NCBI GenBank assembly: GCA_023387775.1
Contig: JAEWHN010000094.1
Coordinates: forward strand, 1 to 49,674
Direction: 5' to 3'
DNA from: Pseudomonadota bacterium
GTDB taxonomy: Bacteria > Pseudomonadota > Alphaproteobacteria > Rhizobiales > Rhizobiaceae
DNA: 49,674 nt
Below, one piece after another: positions 24,612 to 34,465 of the stretch. Every line of letters starts with the position of its first letter. The stretch's first letter is position 1. Below the pieces are notes generated by a model. It saw nothing but the letters and a program-made list of their open reading frames with translations, ran no database searches and was not told the DNA's origin. The translations under genes and the position numbers were made by a program.

Positions 24612-25550
24612 TCACCTCACGATCGGTCCCGGCGCTTCCGGCCCGTTGACGGCATTCAGCCTCAGCACGTTGCCGTTGATGCAGGATTCGATGCGATAAT
24701 CCGCCGGGATCTTCTTGAGCCAGGGGTTGAGATTGGCCACCTGCGTCTGGAGCCCGGCGAAGTTGAACTGGCGATCCTGCGTCAGTTGCTGCGTCAGGTC
24801 CTTGCCGGTGAAATACTGGTGAACCTTCTGCACCGCCAGCGCCAGGCTGCCGCTGACGTTTTGCGAATCCAGCCTGATGTTCGAGACGATGATCGTCGTG
24901 CCGCCGGCGCCCATCGGGCTCGTGACCGTCTTCGGAATGGAAATCTGCGTGCGTGCTTCGAGATCGAAGTCGACCGAAAACTCCGGGTCCGCCCAGCTGC
25001 CCAGCGGCGACGGCGTGGTGACATGGAACAGGAACCGGTTTCCCGGCAGCGCCACGCGTATCTTCACCGTGTTGTCGCAGGCGGTCAGGATTTCGGCGCG
25101 CGCGCCGCAGTTTCCCGTCAGCCGTGGCCGCGCGTCGGAGCGGATGGTGAAGCCGCCCATTCTCGGGTTGACCGTCGATCGAACCAGGTTCTTGAAGGCG
25201 TCGTTGAGTTGGCCGAGATTGGAGGTCCACATCTGGCAGATGCTGCCGCCGCTGAGGAAATTGCCGTTGCCGGCAATCGGCACATTGTTCTTGGCAATCT
25301 CCAGGCCGGTCACCTCAATCCCGCCGAAGGTGTTGTTCTGGATGATCCTCAACTGGCCGGCCTTGCCGATCTTGAGGTTTGAGAGACTGCTGTTGGCCGC
25401 CAGAAGGATGCTGTCCTGGCTGCCGCCATCGCCGATCGGCGCCGCGAGCACATCGTCGCCGGAGGCGCCAAGAGCCCCGTAGGCTAGCGGCGTGGACGCG
25501 AGCCCCGCGCAGAGTAAAGCGGAAAGAGTGTGTCGGAAAATGCCCCGCAT
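24612..25550 (-). CDS. Secreted protein of unknown function downstream of xdhC
   Basis: A 312-residue protein with an N-terminal signal peptide (MRGIFRHTLSALLCAGLAS, cleavage probably after the following TPLAYG/ALGAS region). Four cysteines in the mature part (GSICQM, GNCGAR, LTACDN, ESCING) could make two disulfides. It is rich in Asn, Thr, Ser and beta-type stretches, with no motif I recognise. GGAGGA lies five bases before ATG 25550. It follows xdhC on the same strand after 272 bases, and its stop is only eight bases from the convergent LysR gene end, so it may or may not belong to the xdh transcript. No function is proposed. Confidence 0.75.
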   Translation of the reverse strand: MRGIFRHTLSALLCAGLASTPLAYGALGASGDDVLAAPIGDGGSQDSILLAANSSLSNLKIGKAGQLRIIQNNTFGGIEVTGLEIAKNNVPIAGNGNFLSGGSICQMWTSNLGQLNDAFKNLVRSTVNPRMGGFTIRSDARPRLTGNCGARAEILTACDNTVKIRVALPGNRFLFHVTTPSPLGSWADPEFSVDFDLEARTQISIPKTVTSPMGAGGTTIIVSNIRLDSQNVSGSLALAVQKVHQYFTGKDLTQQLTQDRQFNFAGLQTQVANLNPWLKKIPADYRIESCINGNVLRLNAVNGPEAPGPIVR

Positions 25551-25822
25551 TCTGTCCTCCCCTCCATCGGTCGCAGCAAACCAGGGCATTGTCAGGCCTC
25601 CACCACCGAAAGGCACGACCTGTGCATGTCTCAGCGCGAACGCGCCGCCTGCATGTGCATGATCTGGCTTGCTGAAGCGACGCTAACAGAAACGCTTCGA
25701 CCGCATATCCTGCGAACGGAGGAGGCGCAGAGTTTCATCGAAGAACAAGAGCGGGCCTGTCTGCGGACGGGCCGGTAAGTTCGCCGGAAAATGTGGTTTG
25801 TGATTCAGCCAGCCGACATGCC

Positions 25823-26686
25823 CTAACGGGCCTGGCTGGCGGCCGTGCCCCGGGCTGCCAGCGCCGTCATGATTTCGGCCGCCGCGAGTGCGGCGATCAC
25901 CGCCGGGCGCTTGTCCTTCACGGCGTCGCCGCCGATGGGCGTGACGAGCCGGGCAAAAGTTTCCTCGGTGCCGCCTGCCGTCTTGAGAAACCAGCTTTTG
26001 AAGGTGGCCTTCTTGGTCCTCGACCCGATCATGCCGACATAGGCGGCATCTTCGCGCTTCAGCGCCTCGGCCACGATCAGGAAGTCGAGCGCGTGGTCGT
26101 GGGTCAGCACTACGAAGGCTGAGCCGGCGGGCGCGTCACGCACCATTTCCTCAGGCACCGGCGTCAGCCGCGTCTCCACCGCCTCCGGCATACCGTCCAG
26201 CGCGTCGGCGCGGGTTTCGACCACCACCGCCTGCACCGGCAGCAGCGCAAACGCCGCCGCCATGGCGTGGCCGACATGGCCGCCGCCGAAGACATAGACA
26301 TGCGGGTTGGCCTCATCCTCGGCCTTCGCCTGCGCGATCAGCTCGCTGCGCAGCGCCTCGTCCACGGGCCGGATCGTCAGGCCCACACGGCCGCCGCAGC
26401 ACTGGCCGATTTCCGGGCCTAGCGGAATGTCGAGGGTGACCTCATCCTGGGAAGGATCAGCGCGCGGCGCGGAAGGCAACGGGCCGGCCAGCATCTGCCG
26501 CGCTCGGTCGATGGCCATGAATTCGAGCTGGCCGCCGCCGATCGTACCGAAGATGGCCTGCGGCGAAACCAGCATCTTCGTGCCGGTCTCGCGCGGCGTC
26601 GAGCCCTTCGCCTCCGTCACCTCGACCAGCGCGGCGGCTTGCGCCGTGTCGAGGAAGGAACGAAGACGTTCAGCGTTGCGTGTCAC
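25823..26686 (-). CDS. xdhC: Xanthine dehydrogenase accessory protein XdhC
   Basis: A 287-residue chaperone that binds molybdenum cofactor, helps its sulfuration and hands it to the xanthine dehydrogenase large subunit. The N-terminal XdhC/CoxI domain shows ALVEVTEAKGSTPRETGTKM and the cysteine pair in GQCCGGRVGL; the C-terminal Rossmann part has HVYVFGGGHVGHAMAAAF and VGMIGSRTKK. The start overlaps the xdhB stop as ATGA. A 272-base gap without a convincing gene separates it from the secreted-protein gene; that gap has a small hairpin near 25754-25773. Confidence 0.92.
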   Translation of the reverse strand: MTRNAERLRSFLDTAQAAALVEVTEAKGSTPRETGTKMLVSPQAIFGTIGGGQLEFMAIDRARQMLAGPLPSAPRADPSQDEVTLDIPLGPEIGQCCGGRVGLTIRPVDEALRSELIAQAKAEDEANPHVYVFGGGHVGHAMAAAFALLPVQAVVVETRADALDGMPEAVETRLTPVPEEMVRDAPAGSAFVVLTHDHALDFLIVAEALKREDAAYVGMIGSRTKKATFKSWFLKTAGGTEETFARLVTPIGGDAVKDKRPAVIAALAAAEIMTALAARGTAASQAR

Positions 26687-29043
26687 TGCCTTGCCGCTTC
26701 AGCTCTCAGCCGTTCTATTGCCATCAGAACGCGCTCGGGCGTGGCGGGCGCATCGAGGCGCGGGCAGATCTTGTGGCCGGCCACGCTTGCAACCGCGTCC
26801 GAAAGCGCATGCAGCACCGACATGCCGAGCGGCAGCGGCGGCTCGCCAACAGCCTTCGAGCGATGGATCGTCGGCTCGTGAGCCTCGGACCAATCGGTCA
26901 GCGCCACATTGAAGACCTTCGGCCGATCGGAGGCGAGCGGGATCTTGTAGGTCGAGGGCGCGTGCGTGCGCAGCCTGCCCTTGTCGTCCCACACCAGTTC
27001 CTCGGTGGTCAGCCACCCCATGCCCTGGACGAAACCGCCCTCCACTTGGCCGATGTCGATGGCCCGGTTAAGCGAGCGGCCGACATCGTGCAGGATGTCC
27101 GTGCGCTCGACCACATATTCGCCGGTCAGCGTGTCGACCGACACTTCCGAGCAGGCCGCGCCATAGGCAAAGTAATAGAAGGCGTGGCCCCTACCCTTGC
27201 TGCGGTCCCAATGGATCTTCGGCGTCTTGTAGAAGCCGGCGGCCGAAAGCTGGACGCGCGCGACGTAAGCCTGCTTGACCAGGTCGTTGAAGCTGATCTC
27301 CTGGTTGCCGACGCGCACGCGGTTGGGCAGGAACACGATCTGGTCAGCCGGAACCTGATAGCGCTCGGCGGCGAAATCGGTAAGCCGCTTGCGGATCTGC
27401 CGCGCCGCGTTCTGCGCCGCCATGCCGTTGAGGTCGGCACCCGATGAGGCGGCCGTCGGCGCAGTGTTCGGCACCTTGGCCGTGGTCGTGGCGGTGATCT
27501 TCACCCGGTCGAGGTCGATCTGGAATTCTTCGGCCACCACCTGCGCCACCTTCAGATGAAGGCCCTGCCCCATCTCGGTGCCGCCATGGTTCATATGCAC
27601 CGAGCCATCGGCATAGACATGCACCAGCGCGCCGGCCTGATTGGACTCGGTCTTGGTGAAGGAAATGCCGAACTTCACCGGCGTCAGCGCGATGCCGCGC
27701 TTGATGAAGCGGCTCTTGGCGTTGAACTCGGCGATGGCGCGGCGGCGCCCTGCATAGTCGGCGCTCTCTTCCAGCTCCGCTACGATCCGCTGGATGATGC
27801 AGTCCTCGACCTTCTGGTGATAGGGCGTGACGTTGCGCTCGCCCTCAACGCCCATCGCGTCATAGAAATTCAGCTTGCGGATTTCGAGCGGGTCCTTGCC
27901 AACGGCAAAGGCCACTTCCTCGATGACGCGCTCGCTGCCGACCATGCCCTGCGGGCCGCCGAAGCCGCGGAAGGCCGTGTTCGAGACGGTGTTGGTGTAG
28001 AGCGGCGCCGACCTGGCGTGCACATGGGGATAGAAATAGGCGTTGTCGCAATGGAACAGCGCGCGGTCGCCCACAGGGCCGGACAGGTCGGCCGAGAAGC
28101 CGGCGTTGAGCGCGAACATGTAGTCGACGCCGAGGATGCGGCCCTCCTCGTCGAAGCCTACTTCGTAGTCGATGACGAAGTCGTGCCGCTTGCCGGTAGC
28201 GGTCATGTCCTCGTCGCGGTCGAGCCGGATTTTTACCGCTCGCTTGAGCTTCTTGGCCGCGATTGCCGCGATCGCCGCGCACTGGTTGGCCTGGGTTTCC
28301 TTGCCGCCGAAGCCGCCGCCCATGCGGCGCACTTCCACAATCACCGCATTGCTCGGCACCCCCAGCGCATGCGCGATCATGTGCTGTGTCTCGCTCGGCC
28401 CCTGGGTCGAGCTATAGACGTGGATCTCGTCGTCCTCGCCGGGAATCGCCAGCGCGATCTGTCCTTCCAGATAAAAATGGTCCTGGCCGCCCAGCTTCAT
28501 GCTGCCCTTCACCCGGCGCGGCGAAGCCGCGATCGCGGCGGCCGCATCGCCCCGCTTGAGCGTCAGCGGCGTGGTGACCTGCTTGTCCTTCTCCGGATTG
28601 AGGTCCCAGATGTGGACGATCGGTTCAAGCTCCTCATATTCGATCCTGGCCAAGCGCGCGGCGCGGCGGGCCTGGTCGCGGGTTTCGGCAATCACACAGA
28701 AGATCGGCTGGCCGTAGAACTGCACCTTGCCTTCGGCCAGCACCGGGTCGTCATGCATGCCGCTGGGCGAAATGTCGTTCTCGCCGGGCACGTCTTCATA
28801 GGTCAGCACATCGACCACGCCGGGCGCGGCGCGCACCGCCGACAGGTCGACGCTCTTCAGGATGCCATGCGCGATGGTCGACAGGCCGAGCCCCGCATGC
28901 AGCGTGCCGGCGGGTTCGGGCATGTCGTCGATATAGACGGCCGTGCCAGCCACATGCTTGTGCGCGGAATCGTGGCGCTGATCGGTGTGCACGCCACCAT
29001 TGATCTTCGCTGCCTTGAGGTCGACTGCGGAATGCTTGTTCAT
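26683..29043 (-). CDS. xdhB: Xanthine dehydrogenase molybdopterin-binding subunit
   Basis: A 786-residue catalytic subunit that hydroxylates hypoxanthine and xanthine to urate. Molybdopterin-site motifs are GGGFGGKETQ, AFRGFGGPQG and HGGTEMGQGLH; the catalytic glutamate is in KAVGEPPLPLGMS. It opens with a family-typical HDSAHKHVAGTAVYIDDMPEP segment. ATG 29043 with GAGGAG upstream is preferred to an in-frame extension to 29160, which overlaps the xdhA 3' end. It starts ten bases after the xdhA stop and overlaps xdhC, so the three form one translational unit. Confidence 0.95.
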   Translation of the reverse strand: MNKHSAVDLKAAKINGGVHTDQRHDSAHKHVAGTAVYIDDMPEPAGTLHAGLGLSTIAHGILKSVDLSAVRAAPGVVDVLTYEDVPGENDISPSGMHDDPVLAEGKVQFYGQPIFCVIAETRDQARRAARLARIEYEELEPIVHIWDLNPEKDKQVTTPLTLKRGDAAAAIAASPRRVKGSMKLGGQDHFYLEGQIALAIPGEDDEIHVYSSTQGPSETQHMIAHALGVPSNAVIVEVRRMGGGFGGKETQANQCAAIAAIAAKKLKRAVKIRLDRDEDMTATGKRHDFVIDYEVGFDEEGRILGVDYMFALNAGFSADLSGPVGDRALFHCDNAYFYPHVHARSAPLYTNTVSNTAFRGFGGPQGMVGSERVIEEVAFAVGKDPLEIRKLNFYDAMGVEGERNVTPYHQKVEDCIIQRIVAELEESADYAGRRRAIAEFNAKSRFIKRGIALTPVKFGISFTKTESNQAGALVHVYADGSVHMNHGGTEMGQGLHLKVAQVVAEEFQIDLDRVKITATTTAKVPNTAPTAASSGADLNGMAAQNAARQIRKRLTDFAAERYQVPADQIVFLPNRVRVGNQEISFNDLVKQAYVARVQLSAAGFYKTPKIHWDRSKGRGHAFYYFAYGAACSEVSVDTLTGEYVVERTDILHDVGRSLNRAIDIGQVEGGFVQGMGWLTTEELVWDDKGRLRTHAPSTYKIPLASDRPKVFNVALTDWSEAHEPTIHRSKAVGEPPLPLGMSVLHALSDAVASVAGHKICPRLDAPATPERVLMAIERLRAEAARQ

Positions 29044-29053
29044 GGCCGTCTCC

Positions 29054-30532
29054 TCACGCAGCCTGATGCCGCGAAACCTGGATCGGCTCGCTGCCGCCCT
29101 GGGTTTCGGCAAAGAAGCGCCGCAGCAGGTTGCGGGCTGCAAGCATACGGTATTCGGCACTGGCGCGCATGTCCGTCAGCGGCGTGAAATCCTCCGAATA
29201 GGCCTCAAGGGCTGCTTCCACCGTCGCTTCCGTCCACGGCTTGCCGGCGAGCGCTGCCTCGACCGCCATGGCGCGCTTGGGCGTCGCCGCCATGCCCCCA
29301 TAGGCGATGCGGATGGACCCCACCGTGCCGTCGGCGGCCAGCGTCAGGTGGAAGGCGCCGAGTGCCGCGGTGATGTCTTCGTCGCGCCGCTTGGTGATCT
29401 TGTAGGCGGCAAAATGGTCGCCCTTTGCCGGCACCGGAACATGCACCGCCTCGACGAACTCGCCCGGCTGGCGGTCCTGCTTGCCATAGGCGATGAAGAA
29501 ATCTTCGAGCGGGATGGTGCGGCGCGCAGCACCCTTGCGTAGCGTCAAGGTCGCGCCCAGCGCGATGAAGGGCGGCGGCGTGTCGCCGATGGGCGAGCCG
29601 TTGGCGATGTTGCCGCCAATGGTGCCCATGTTGCGCACCTGCTCGCCACCGATGCGGTCGATCAGTTGGCCTAGCGCCGGGATGCGCCGGCTGAGCACGT
29701 CGAACGCCTCGGTATAGGTCACACCCGCGCCGATGGTGATAGCGCCATCCTTCTCCGAAACCCCGCGCAGACCTTCCAGATGGCCGATGAAGACCACCGG
29801 CGAGATGTCGCGCATGAATTTCGTCACCCACAGCCCGACGTCGGTCGAACCGGCGACGATGGTCGCCTTGGGCTCGGCTTCGAGCACGATGGCAAGGTCG
29901 TCGACATCGGCCGGCACGATCAGGCGCGCCTTGTCCGATCCGATCTCGACGCGCGTGCCGTCTCGCAGCTTGGTCAGCTTCTCGATCACTGCCGCGCGCT
30001 CCACCGCCAGCGGGTCGCTCGCCGCCTTGCCGTAGTCCGAGATCGCGCGCGCGGCGCGCATGATCGCCTCATAGCCGGTGCAGCGGCAGAGATTGCCCTG
30101 CAGCGCCTTCTCGATCGCCGCGCCGGACGGATCAGCGTCCCGCATCCACAGCGCATAAAGCGACATCACGAAGCCCGGCGTGCAGAAGCCGCATTGCGAG
30201 CCGTGGAAGTCGATCATCGCCTTCTGCACCGGGTGCAGATCGCCGCCGGCCGGCTGCACATGCTCGATGGTCACGACATGGCAGCCGTCCAGCGAGCCGA
30301 GGAAGCGGATGCAGGCGTTAACGCCTTCATAGACGAGCCCCCCCGCCGTCAGCTTGCCCACCAGCACCGTGCAGGCGCCGCAGTCACCCTCGGCGCAGCC
30401 TTCCTTGGTGCCGCGCAGCGAACGGTCGAGCCGCAGCCAGTCGAGCAGCGTGACGTCCGGCGCCACATCGCGGACGGTCACCTCCCGGCCATTGAGCAGG
30501 AAGCGGATTTCGTTGCGGATTGCGGTAGCCAT
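29054..30532 (-). CDS. xdhA: Xanthine dehydrogenase small subunit (2Fe-2S and FAD)
   Basis: A 492-residue electron-transfer subunit. The first 2Fe-2S site is CAEGDCGAC (about 45-53) and the second uses QCGFCTPG and LCRCTGY (about 113-153). The FAD-binding domain follows, with TIVAGSTDVGLWVTK and GGEQVRNMGTIGGNIANGSPIGD. It passes electrons from the molybdenum centre to NAD. The ATG shares a base with the uraH stop at 30532, so uraH and xdhA are coupled; order uraH-xdhA-xdhB-xdhC in one operon. Confidence 0.95.
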   Translation of the reverse strand: MATAIRNEIRFLLNGREVTVRDVAPDVTLLDWLRLDRSLRGTKEGCAEGDCGACTVLVGKLTAGGLVYEGVNACIRFLGSLDGCHVVTIEHVQPAGGDLHPVQKAMIDFHGSQCGFCTPGFVMSLYALWMRDADPSGAAIEKALQGNLCRCTGYEAIMRAARAISDYGKAASDPLAVERAAVIEKLTKLRDGTRVEIGSDKARLIVPADVDDLAIVLEAEPKATIVAGSTDVGLWVTKFMRDISPVVFIGHLEGLRGVSEKDGAITIGAGVTYTEAFDVLSRRIPALGQLIDRIGGEQVRNMGTIGGNIANGSPIGDTPPPFIALGATLTLRKGAARRTIPLEDFFIAYGKQDRQPGEFVEAVHVPVPAKGDHFAAYKITKRRDEDITAALGAFHLTLAADGTVGSIRIAYGGMAATPKRAMAVEAALAGKPWTEATVEAALEAYSEDFTPLTDMRASAEYRMLAARNLLRRFFAETQGGSEPIQVSRHQAA

Positions 30533-30897
30533 CAGCTCCCCCGATAGGTCGAATAGCCGTAGGGCGAGAGCAGCAGCGGCACATGGTAGTGCCTGTGCTC
30601 GGCAATGCCAAAGCGGATCGGCACCTTGTCGAGGAAGGGCGGCTCCGTCAGGCTCACCCCGCGCGAACGCAGATAGTCGCCGGCATGGAAGACAATCTCG
30701 TACTGGCCGATGCGGAAGTCATCGCCCTCCAGCAACGGCGCGTCGCAGCGGCCGTCGAGATTGGTGTTCACGGTCTTGAGCAGTATCCGGGTCTCGCCCT
30801 CGAGGCGATAGAGCGACAGCGCCAGCCCGTCGGCCGGACGGCCCGAAGCCGTATCGAGAACATGGGTCGTGAGCCGCCCGCTTTGAGCTGTCGACAT
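30532..30897 (-). CDS. uraH: 5-hydroxyisourate hydrolase (transthyretin-like)
   Basis: A 121-residue enzyme hydrolysing 5-hydroxyisourate, the product of PuuD, to OHCU. The N-terminal LTTHVLDTASGRPA (catalytic His), the Arg in DGRCD, and the C-terminal signature YGYSTYRGS are all present. There is no signal peptide, so it is cytoplasmic. It heads the leftward uraH-xdhABC operon, with GGAGG a short distance before the start region, and is divergent from the puuE-uraD fusion gene. Confidence 0.95.
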   Translation of the reverse strand: MSTAQSGRLTTHVLDTASGRPADGLALSLYRLEGETRILLKTVNTNLDGRCDAPLLEGDDFRIGQYEIVFHAGDYLRSRGVSLTEPPFLDKVPIRFGIAEHRHYHVPLLLSPYGYSTYRGS

Positions 30898-31081
30898 TCG
30901 GGCCTGCCTCCTCCGGTTTTATGAACGCGAATGGTCTGTTGTGCGCCAATTTAAGGACATGCATAAGACCCCGTGAAGTGGAACGCCACAAAAAGACTTT
31001 CAATTTTTTTGAGGGGAATATCGCAAGACCCCTTTGATATTGTGCGAAGATAAGGCCGCAATGGCCGGAGGGTAGAGGAAA
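30898..31081. promoter_or_regulatory. Divergent promoter region of the uraH-xdh and puuE operons
   Basis: This 184-base AT-richer gap must drive both operons. It contains AATATC (31017-31022) and GATATT (31036-31041) as a 6-base dyad with a 13-base spacer, and AAGACCCC twice (near 30966 and 31025). I cannot fix -10/-35 boxes with confidence. The dyad is a candidate site for the purine regulator. Confidence 0.4.
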
Positions 31082-32515
31082 ATGCGCTACGTAAGAGACA
31101 TGCGCGGCTACGGCGCCAATCCGCCGGACCCGAAATGGCCGGGCGGTGCCCATGTCGCCGTGCAGTTCGTCGTCAACTACGAGGAAGGCGGCGAAAACTG
31201 CATCCTGCACGGCGACGCCGCCTCCGAAGCCTTCCTGTCCGAGGTGGTGGGTGCAGCGCCCTGGCCCGGCAAGCGCCACTGGAACATGGAATCCATCTAC
31301 GAATACGGTTCCCGCGCCGGCTTCTGGCGGCTGCACCGCATGTTCACGCAGGCCAACGTGCCCGCCACCGTCTATGGCGTCGCCACAGCCCTTGCCCGCT
31401 CGCCCGACCAGGTTGCGGCCATGCAGGATGCCGGTTGGGAGATTGCCTCGCACGGCCTGCGCTGGATCGACTATCGCGACCACGAGGAAGAGGCCGAGCG
31501 CGCCGACCTGATGGAAGCGATCCGCCTGCACAAGGAAGTCGTCGGCGAACGGCCCACCGGCCTCTACCTCGGCCGCACCTCGGCCTGGTCGGTGCGGATT
31601 GCCGCTGCCGAGGGCGGGTTCGCCTGGATTTCCGACACCTATGACGACGACCTGCCCTACTGGCTCGACCATGACGGCCATGGCAACGCCATTCCGCCGC
31701 AGCTCGTCATTCCCTATACGCTCGACGCCAACGACATGCGCTTTGCCACCCCGCAGGGCTTCAACTCGGGCGACCAGTTCTTTGCCTATCTGAAAAACGC
31801 CTTCTACACGCTCTATGCCGAAGGCAAGGCCGGGCGAGGCGGCATGATGAGCATCGGCCTGCATTGCCGGCTGATCGGCCGGCCGGGCCGCGCCGCAGCT
31901 CTCCAGCGCTTCATCGATTATGTGAAGAGCCACGACAAGGTGTGGCTGCCGCGCCGCATCGACATCGCCAACCACTGGCGCGAGCATCACCCCTACAAGC
32001 CGGCAGCACTTCGCCCCTCCCGCATGGGCGAGCATGAGTTCGTCGAAAAATTCGGCGGCATCTTCGAGCATTCGCCGTGGATCGCCGAGCGCGCCTTCAG
32101 GCTGGAGCTCGGCCCCGCGCATGACAGCGCCGGCGGCCTGCACAATGCGCTCTGCCGCGCGTTCCGCTCGGCCTCCGAAGCCGAGCGCCTCGGCGTTCTC
32201 ACCGCTCACCCGGACCTCGCCGGCAAGCTGGCGCAAGCCAGGCGCCTGACGGCGGAATCGACCAAGGAACAGGCCTCCGCCGGCCTCGACGCCCTGACCG
32301 ACGCCGAGCGCGAAAAGTTCACCGAGTTGAACAGCGCCTATGTGCAAAAGTTCGGCTTCCCCTTCATCATCGCCGTCAAGGGCCGCACCAAGGACGAGAT
32401 CCTTGCCGCGTTCCAGATGCGCATCGACAACGACCGCGAAACCGAGTTCGACACCGCCTGTGCTCAGGTGGAGCGCATCGCGCTCTTGAGGCTCAGGGAC
32501 ATCCTGCCGCTCTAA
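31082..32515 (+). CDS. puuE: Allantoinase (PuuE) fused to OHCU decarboxylase (UraD)
   Basis: A 477-residue two-domain enzyme. Residues about 1-305 are a polysaccharide-deacetylase-fold allantoinase (metal-independent PuuE type: RDMRGYGANPPDPKWP, VNYEEGGE, HGLRWIDY, LGRTSAWS). Residues about 312-475 are OHCU decarboxylase, with the proposed catalytic His376 in TAHPDLAGKL, the STKEQASAGLD segment and FGFPFIIAVKG. It turns OHCU into S-allantoin (C-terminal half) and opens allantoin to allantoate (N-terminal half). GAGGAAA lies just before ATG 31082. It heads the rightward operon puuE/uraD-allE-allA-deaminase. Confidence 0.93.
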   Translation: MRYVRDMRGYGANPPDPKWPGGAHVAVQFVVNYEEGGENCILHGDAASEAFLSEVVGAAPWPGKRHWNMESIYEYGSRAGFWRLHRMFTQANVPATVYGVATALARSPDQVAAMQDAGWEIASHGLRWIDYRDHEEEAERADLMEAIRLHKEVVGERPTGLYLGRTSAWSVRIAAAEGGFAWISDTYDDDLPYWLDHDGHGNAIPPQLVIPYTLDANDMRFATPQGFNSGDQFFAYLKNAFYTLYAEGKAGRGGMMSIGLHCRLIGRPGRAAALQRFIDYVKSHDKVWLPRRIDIANHWREHHPYKPAALRPSRMGEHEFVEKFGGIFEHSPWIAERAFRLELGPAHDSAGGLHNALCRAFRSASEAERLGVLTAHPDLAGKLAQARRLTAESTKEQASAGLDALTDAEREKFTELNSAYVQKFGFPFIIAVKGRTKDEILAAFQMRIDNDRETEFDTACAQVERIALLRLRDILPL

Positions 32516-32527
32516 AGGAAATCAGAA

Positions 32528-33355
32528 ATGGCCGGCCGCACCTATTACGCTCCCACCGGAGGTCTGCCGCCGCAGACCGACCTCATCACCGACCGTGCCG
32601 TCTTCACCGAAGCCTATGCGGTGATCCCCAGGCGCGAGTTCAGCGACATCGTCGCCAGCTACCTGCCGTTCTGGGACAAGACCCGCGCCTGGATCATCGC
32701 GCGCCCGCTCTCGGGCTTTGCCGAGACCTTCTCGCAATATGTCATGGAAGTGCAGCCGGGCGGTGGCAGCGACCGGCCCGAGCCCGATGCGGACGCCGAG
32801 GGCGTGCTGTTCGTGGTGGAGGGCGAGATCACGGTGACGGTGGACGGCGCCTCGCACCGCCTGACGCCCGGCGGCTATGCCTTCCTGCCGCCGGCCAGCG
32901 GCTGGACCCTGCGCAACGACAGCGCGGCCGCCGCCCGCTTCCACTGGATCCGCAAGGCCTATGAATATGTCGAGGGCATCGACGTTCCGGACCCGATCTT
33001 CGCCAACGAGAACGACATCGCGCCGACCCCGATGCCCGACACGGACGGAAAATGGGCCACCACCCGCTTCGTCGACCCGGCCGACCTGCGTCACGACATG
33101 CATGTCACCATCGTCACCTTCAAGCCGGGGGGCATCATCCCCTTCCCCGAAACGCATGTGATGGAGCACGGGCTCTACGTGCTGGAAGGCCAGGCCGTCT
33201 ACCGCCTCAACCAGGACTGGGTGGAAGTGCAGGCCGGCGACTATATGTGGCTGCGCGCCTTCTGCCCGCAGGCCTGCTATTCCGGCGGCCCCGGCGACTT
33301 CCGCTACCTGCTCTACAAGGACGTCAACCGGCACGCCAAGCTGGGCGGGTTCTGA
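32528..33355 (+). CDS. allE: (S)-ureidoglycine aminohydrolase, bicupin
   Basis: A 275-residue protein with two cupin domains (about 55-130 and 185-265), converting S-ureidoglycine to S-ureidoglycolate and ammonia. The second cupin holds the likely manganese site: Glu and His in PETHVMEHGLYVLEG plus a Gln in FCPQACYSGG. The first cupin has EGVLFVVEGEITVTVDG. AAAGGAAATC precedes the ATG, 12 bases after the puuE-uraD stop. Its substrate would come from an allantoate amidohydrolase, which is not encoded in this window. Confidence 0.9.
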   Translation: MAGRTYYAPTGGLPPQTDLITDRAVFTEAYAVIPRREFSDIVASYLPFWDKTRAWIIARPLSGFAETFSQYVMEVQPGGGSDRPEPDADAEGVLFVVEGEITVTVDGASHRLTPGGYAFLPPASGWTLRNDSAAAARFHWIRKAYEYVEGIDVPDPIFANENDIAPTPMPDTDGKWATTRFVDPADLRHDMHVTIVTFKPGGIIPFPETHVMEHGLYVLEGQAVYRLNQDWVEVQAGDYMWLRAFCPQACYSGGPGDFRYLLYKDVNRHAKLGGF

Positions 33356-33362
33356 GGCGGAT

Positions 33363-33868
33363 ATGAACCGCACCATCGTCGCCCAGCCGCTCACTCGTGA
33401 AAACTTCGCCGAATTCGGCGAGATCATCGAGACCGAGGGCGCGCACCACTATCCGATCAACGATGGCCGCTGCGAGCGCTACCATGCGCTCGCCACGGCG
33501 GAAGCGGCCGGCACCAACAGCCGCGTCATCCTCAACATCTTCAAGGGAGCGCCCTATGCCTTCCCGCTGAAGCTGACCATGGTCGAGCGACATCCCTTCG
33601 GCAGCCAGGCTTTTGTGCCGCTTTCGCCGCGTCCATTTCTGGTCGTCGTCTGCCACGACACGGCGGAAGGCCCCGGCACGCCGCACGCCTTCGTCACCCG
33701 CCCCGGCCAGGGCGTGAACTATCCGCGCAATCTCTGGCACGGCGTGCTGACGCCCATCGGCGAACCCCAGGATTTCCTGGTGGTCGACCGCGCCGGCGAC
33801 GGCGTCAATGTCGAGGAGTTTTTCTTTCCCCAGCCTTATGAAGTCGTCCTGCCGGAGGGATTTCAGCC

Positions 33869-33872
<4 letters not shown>
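33363..33872 (+). CDS. allA: Ureidoglycolate lyase
   Basis: A 169-residue cupin-fold enzyme releasing urea and glyoxylate from ureidoglycolate. Family features are PLTRENFAEFGEIIE at the N-terminus, VERHPFGSQAFVPLS, and VNYPRNLWHGVLTPI followed by DFLVVDR. It starts seven bases after allE and overlaps the deaminase gene downstream as ATGA, a tight operon. Glyoxylate made here could be used via the dehydrogenase at 7897 and glycerate kinase at 18289. Confidence 0.92.
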
Positions 33873-34462
<590 letters not shown>

Positions 34463-34465
34463 ACT

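Noticed and set aside
25627..25778. Small rightward frame of 50 codons between xdhC and the secreted-protein gene
   Set aside because: No ribosome-binding site, weaker third-position G/C bias than neighbours, and no recognisable motif; it may be chance.
27556..29187. Rightward frame of over 540 codons opposite xdhB
   Set aside because: Antisense shadow of a gene with complete xanthine dehydrogenase motifs.
30719..32347. Leftward frame of over 540 codons opposite puuE-uraD
   Set aside because: Antisense shadow; it also crosses uraH and the divergent promoter region.
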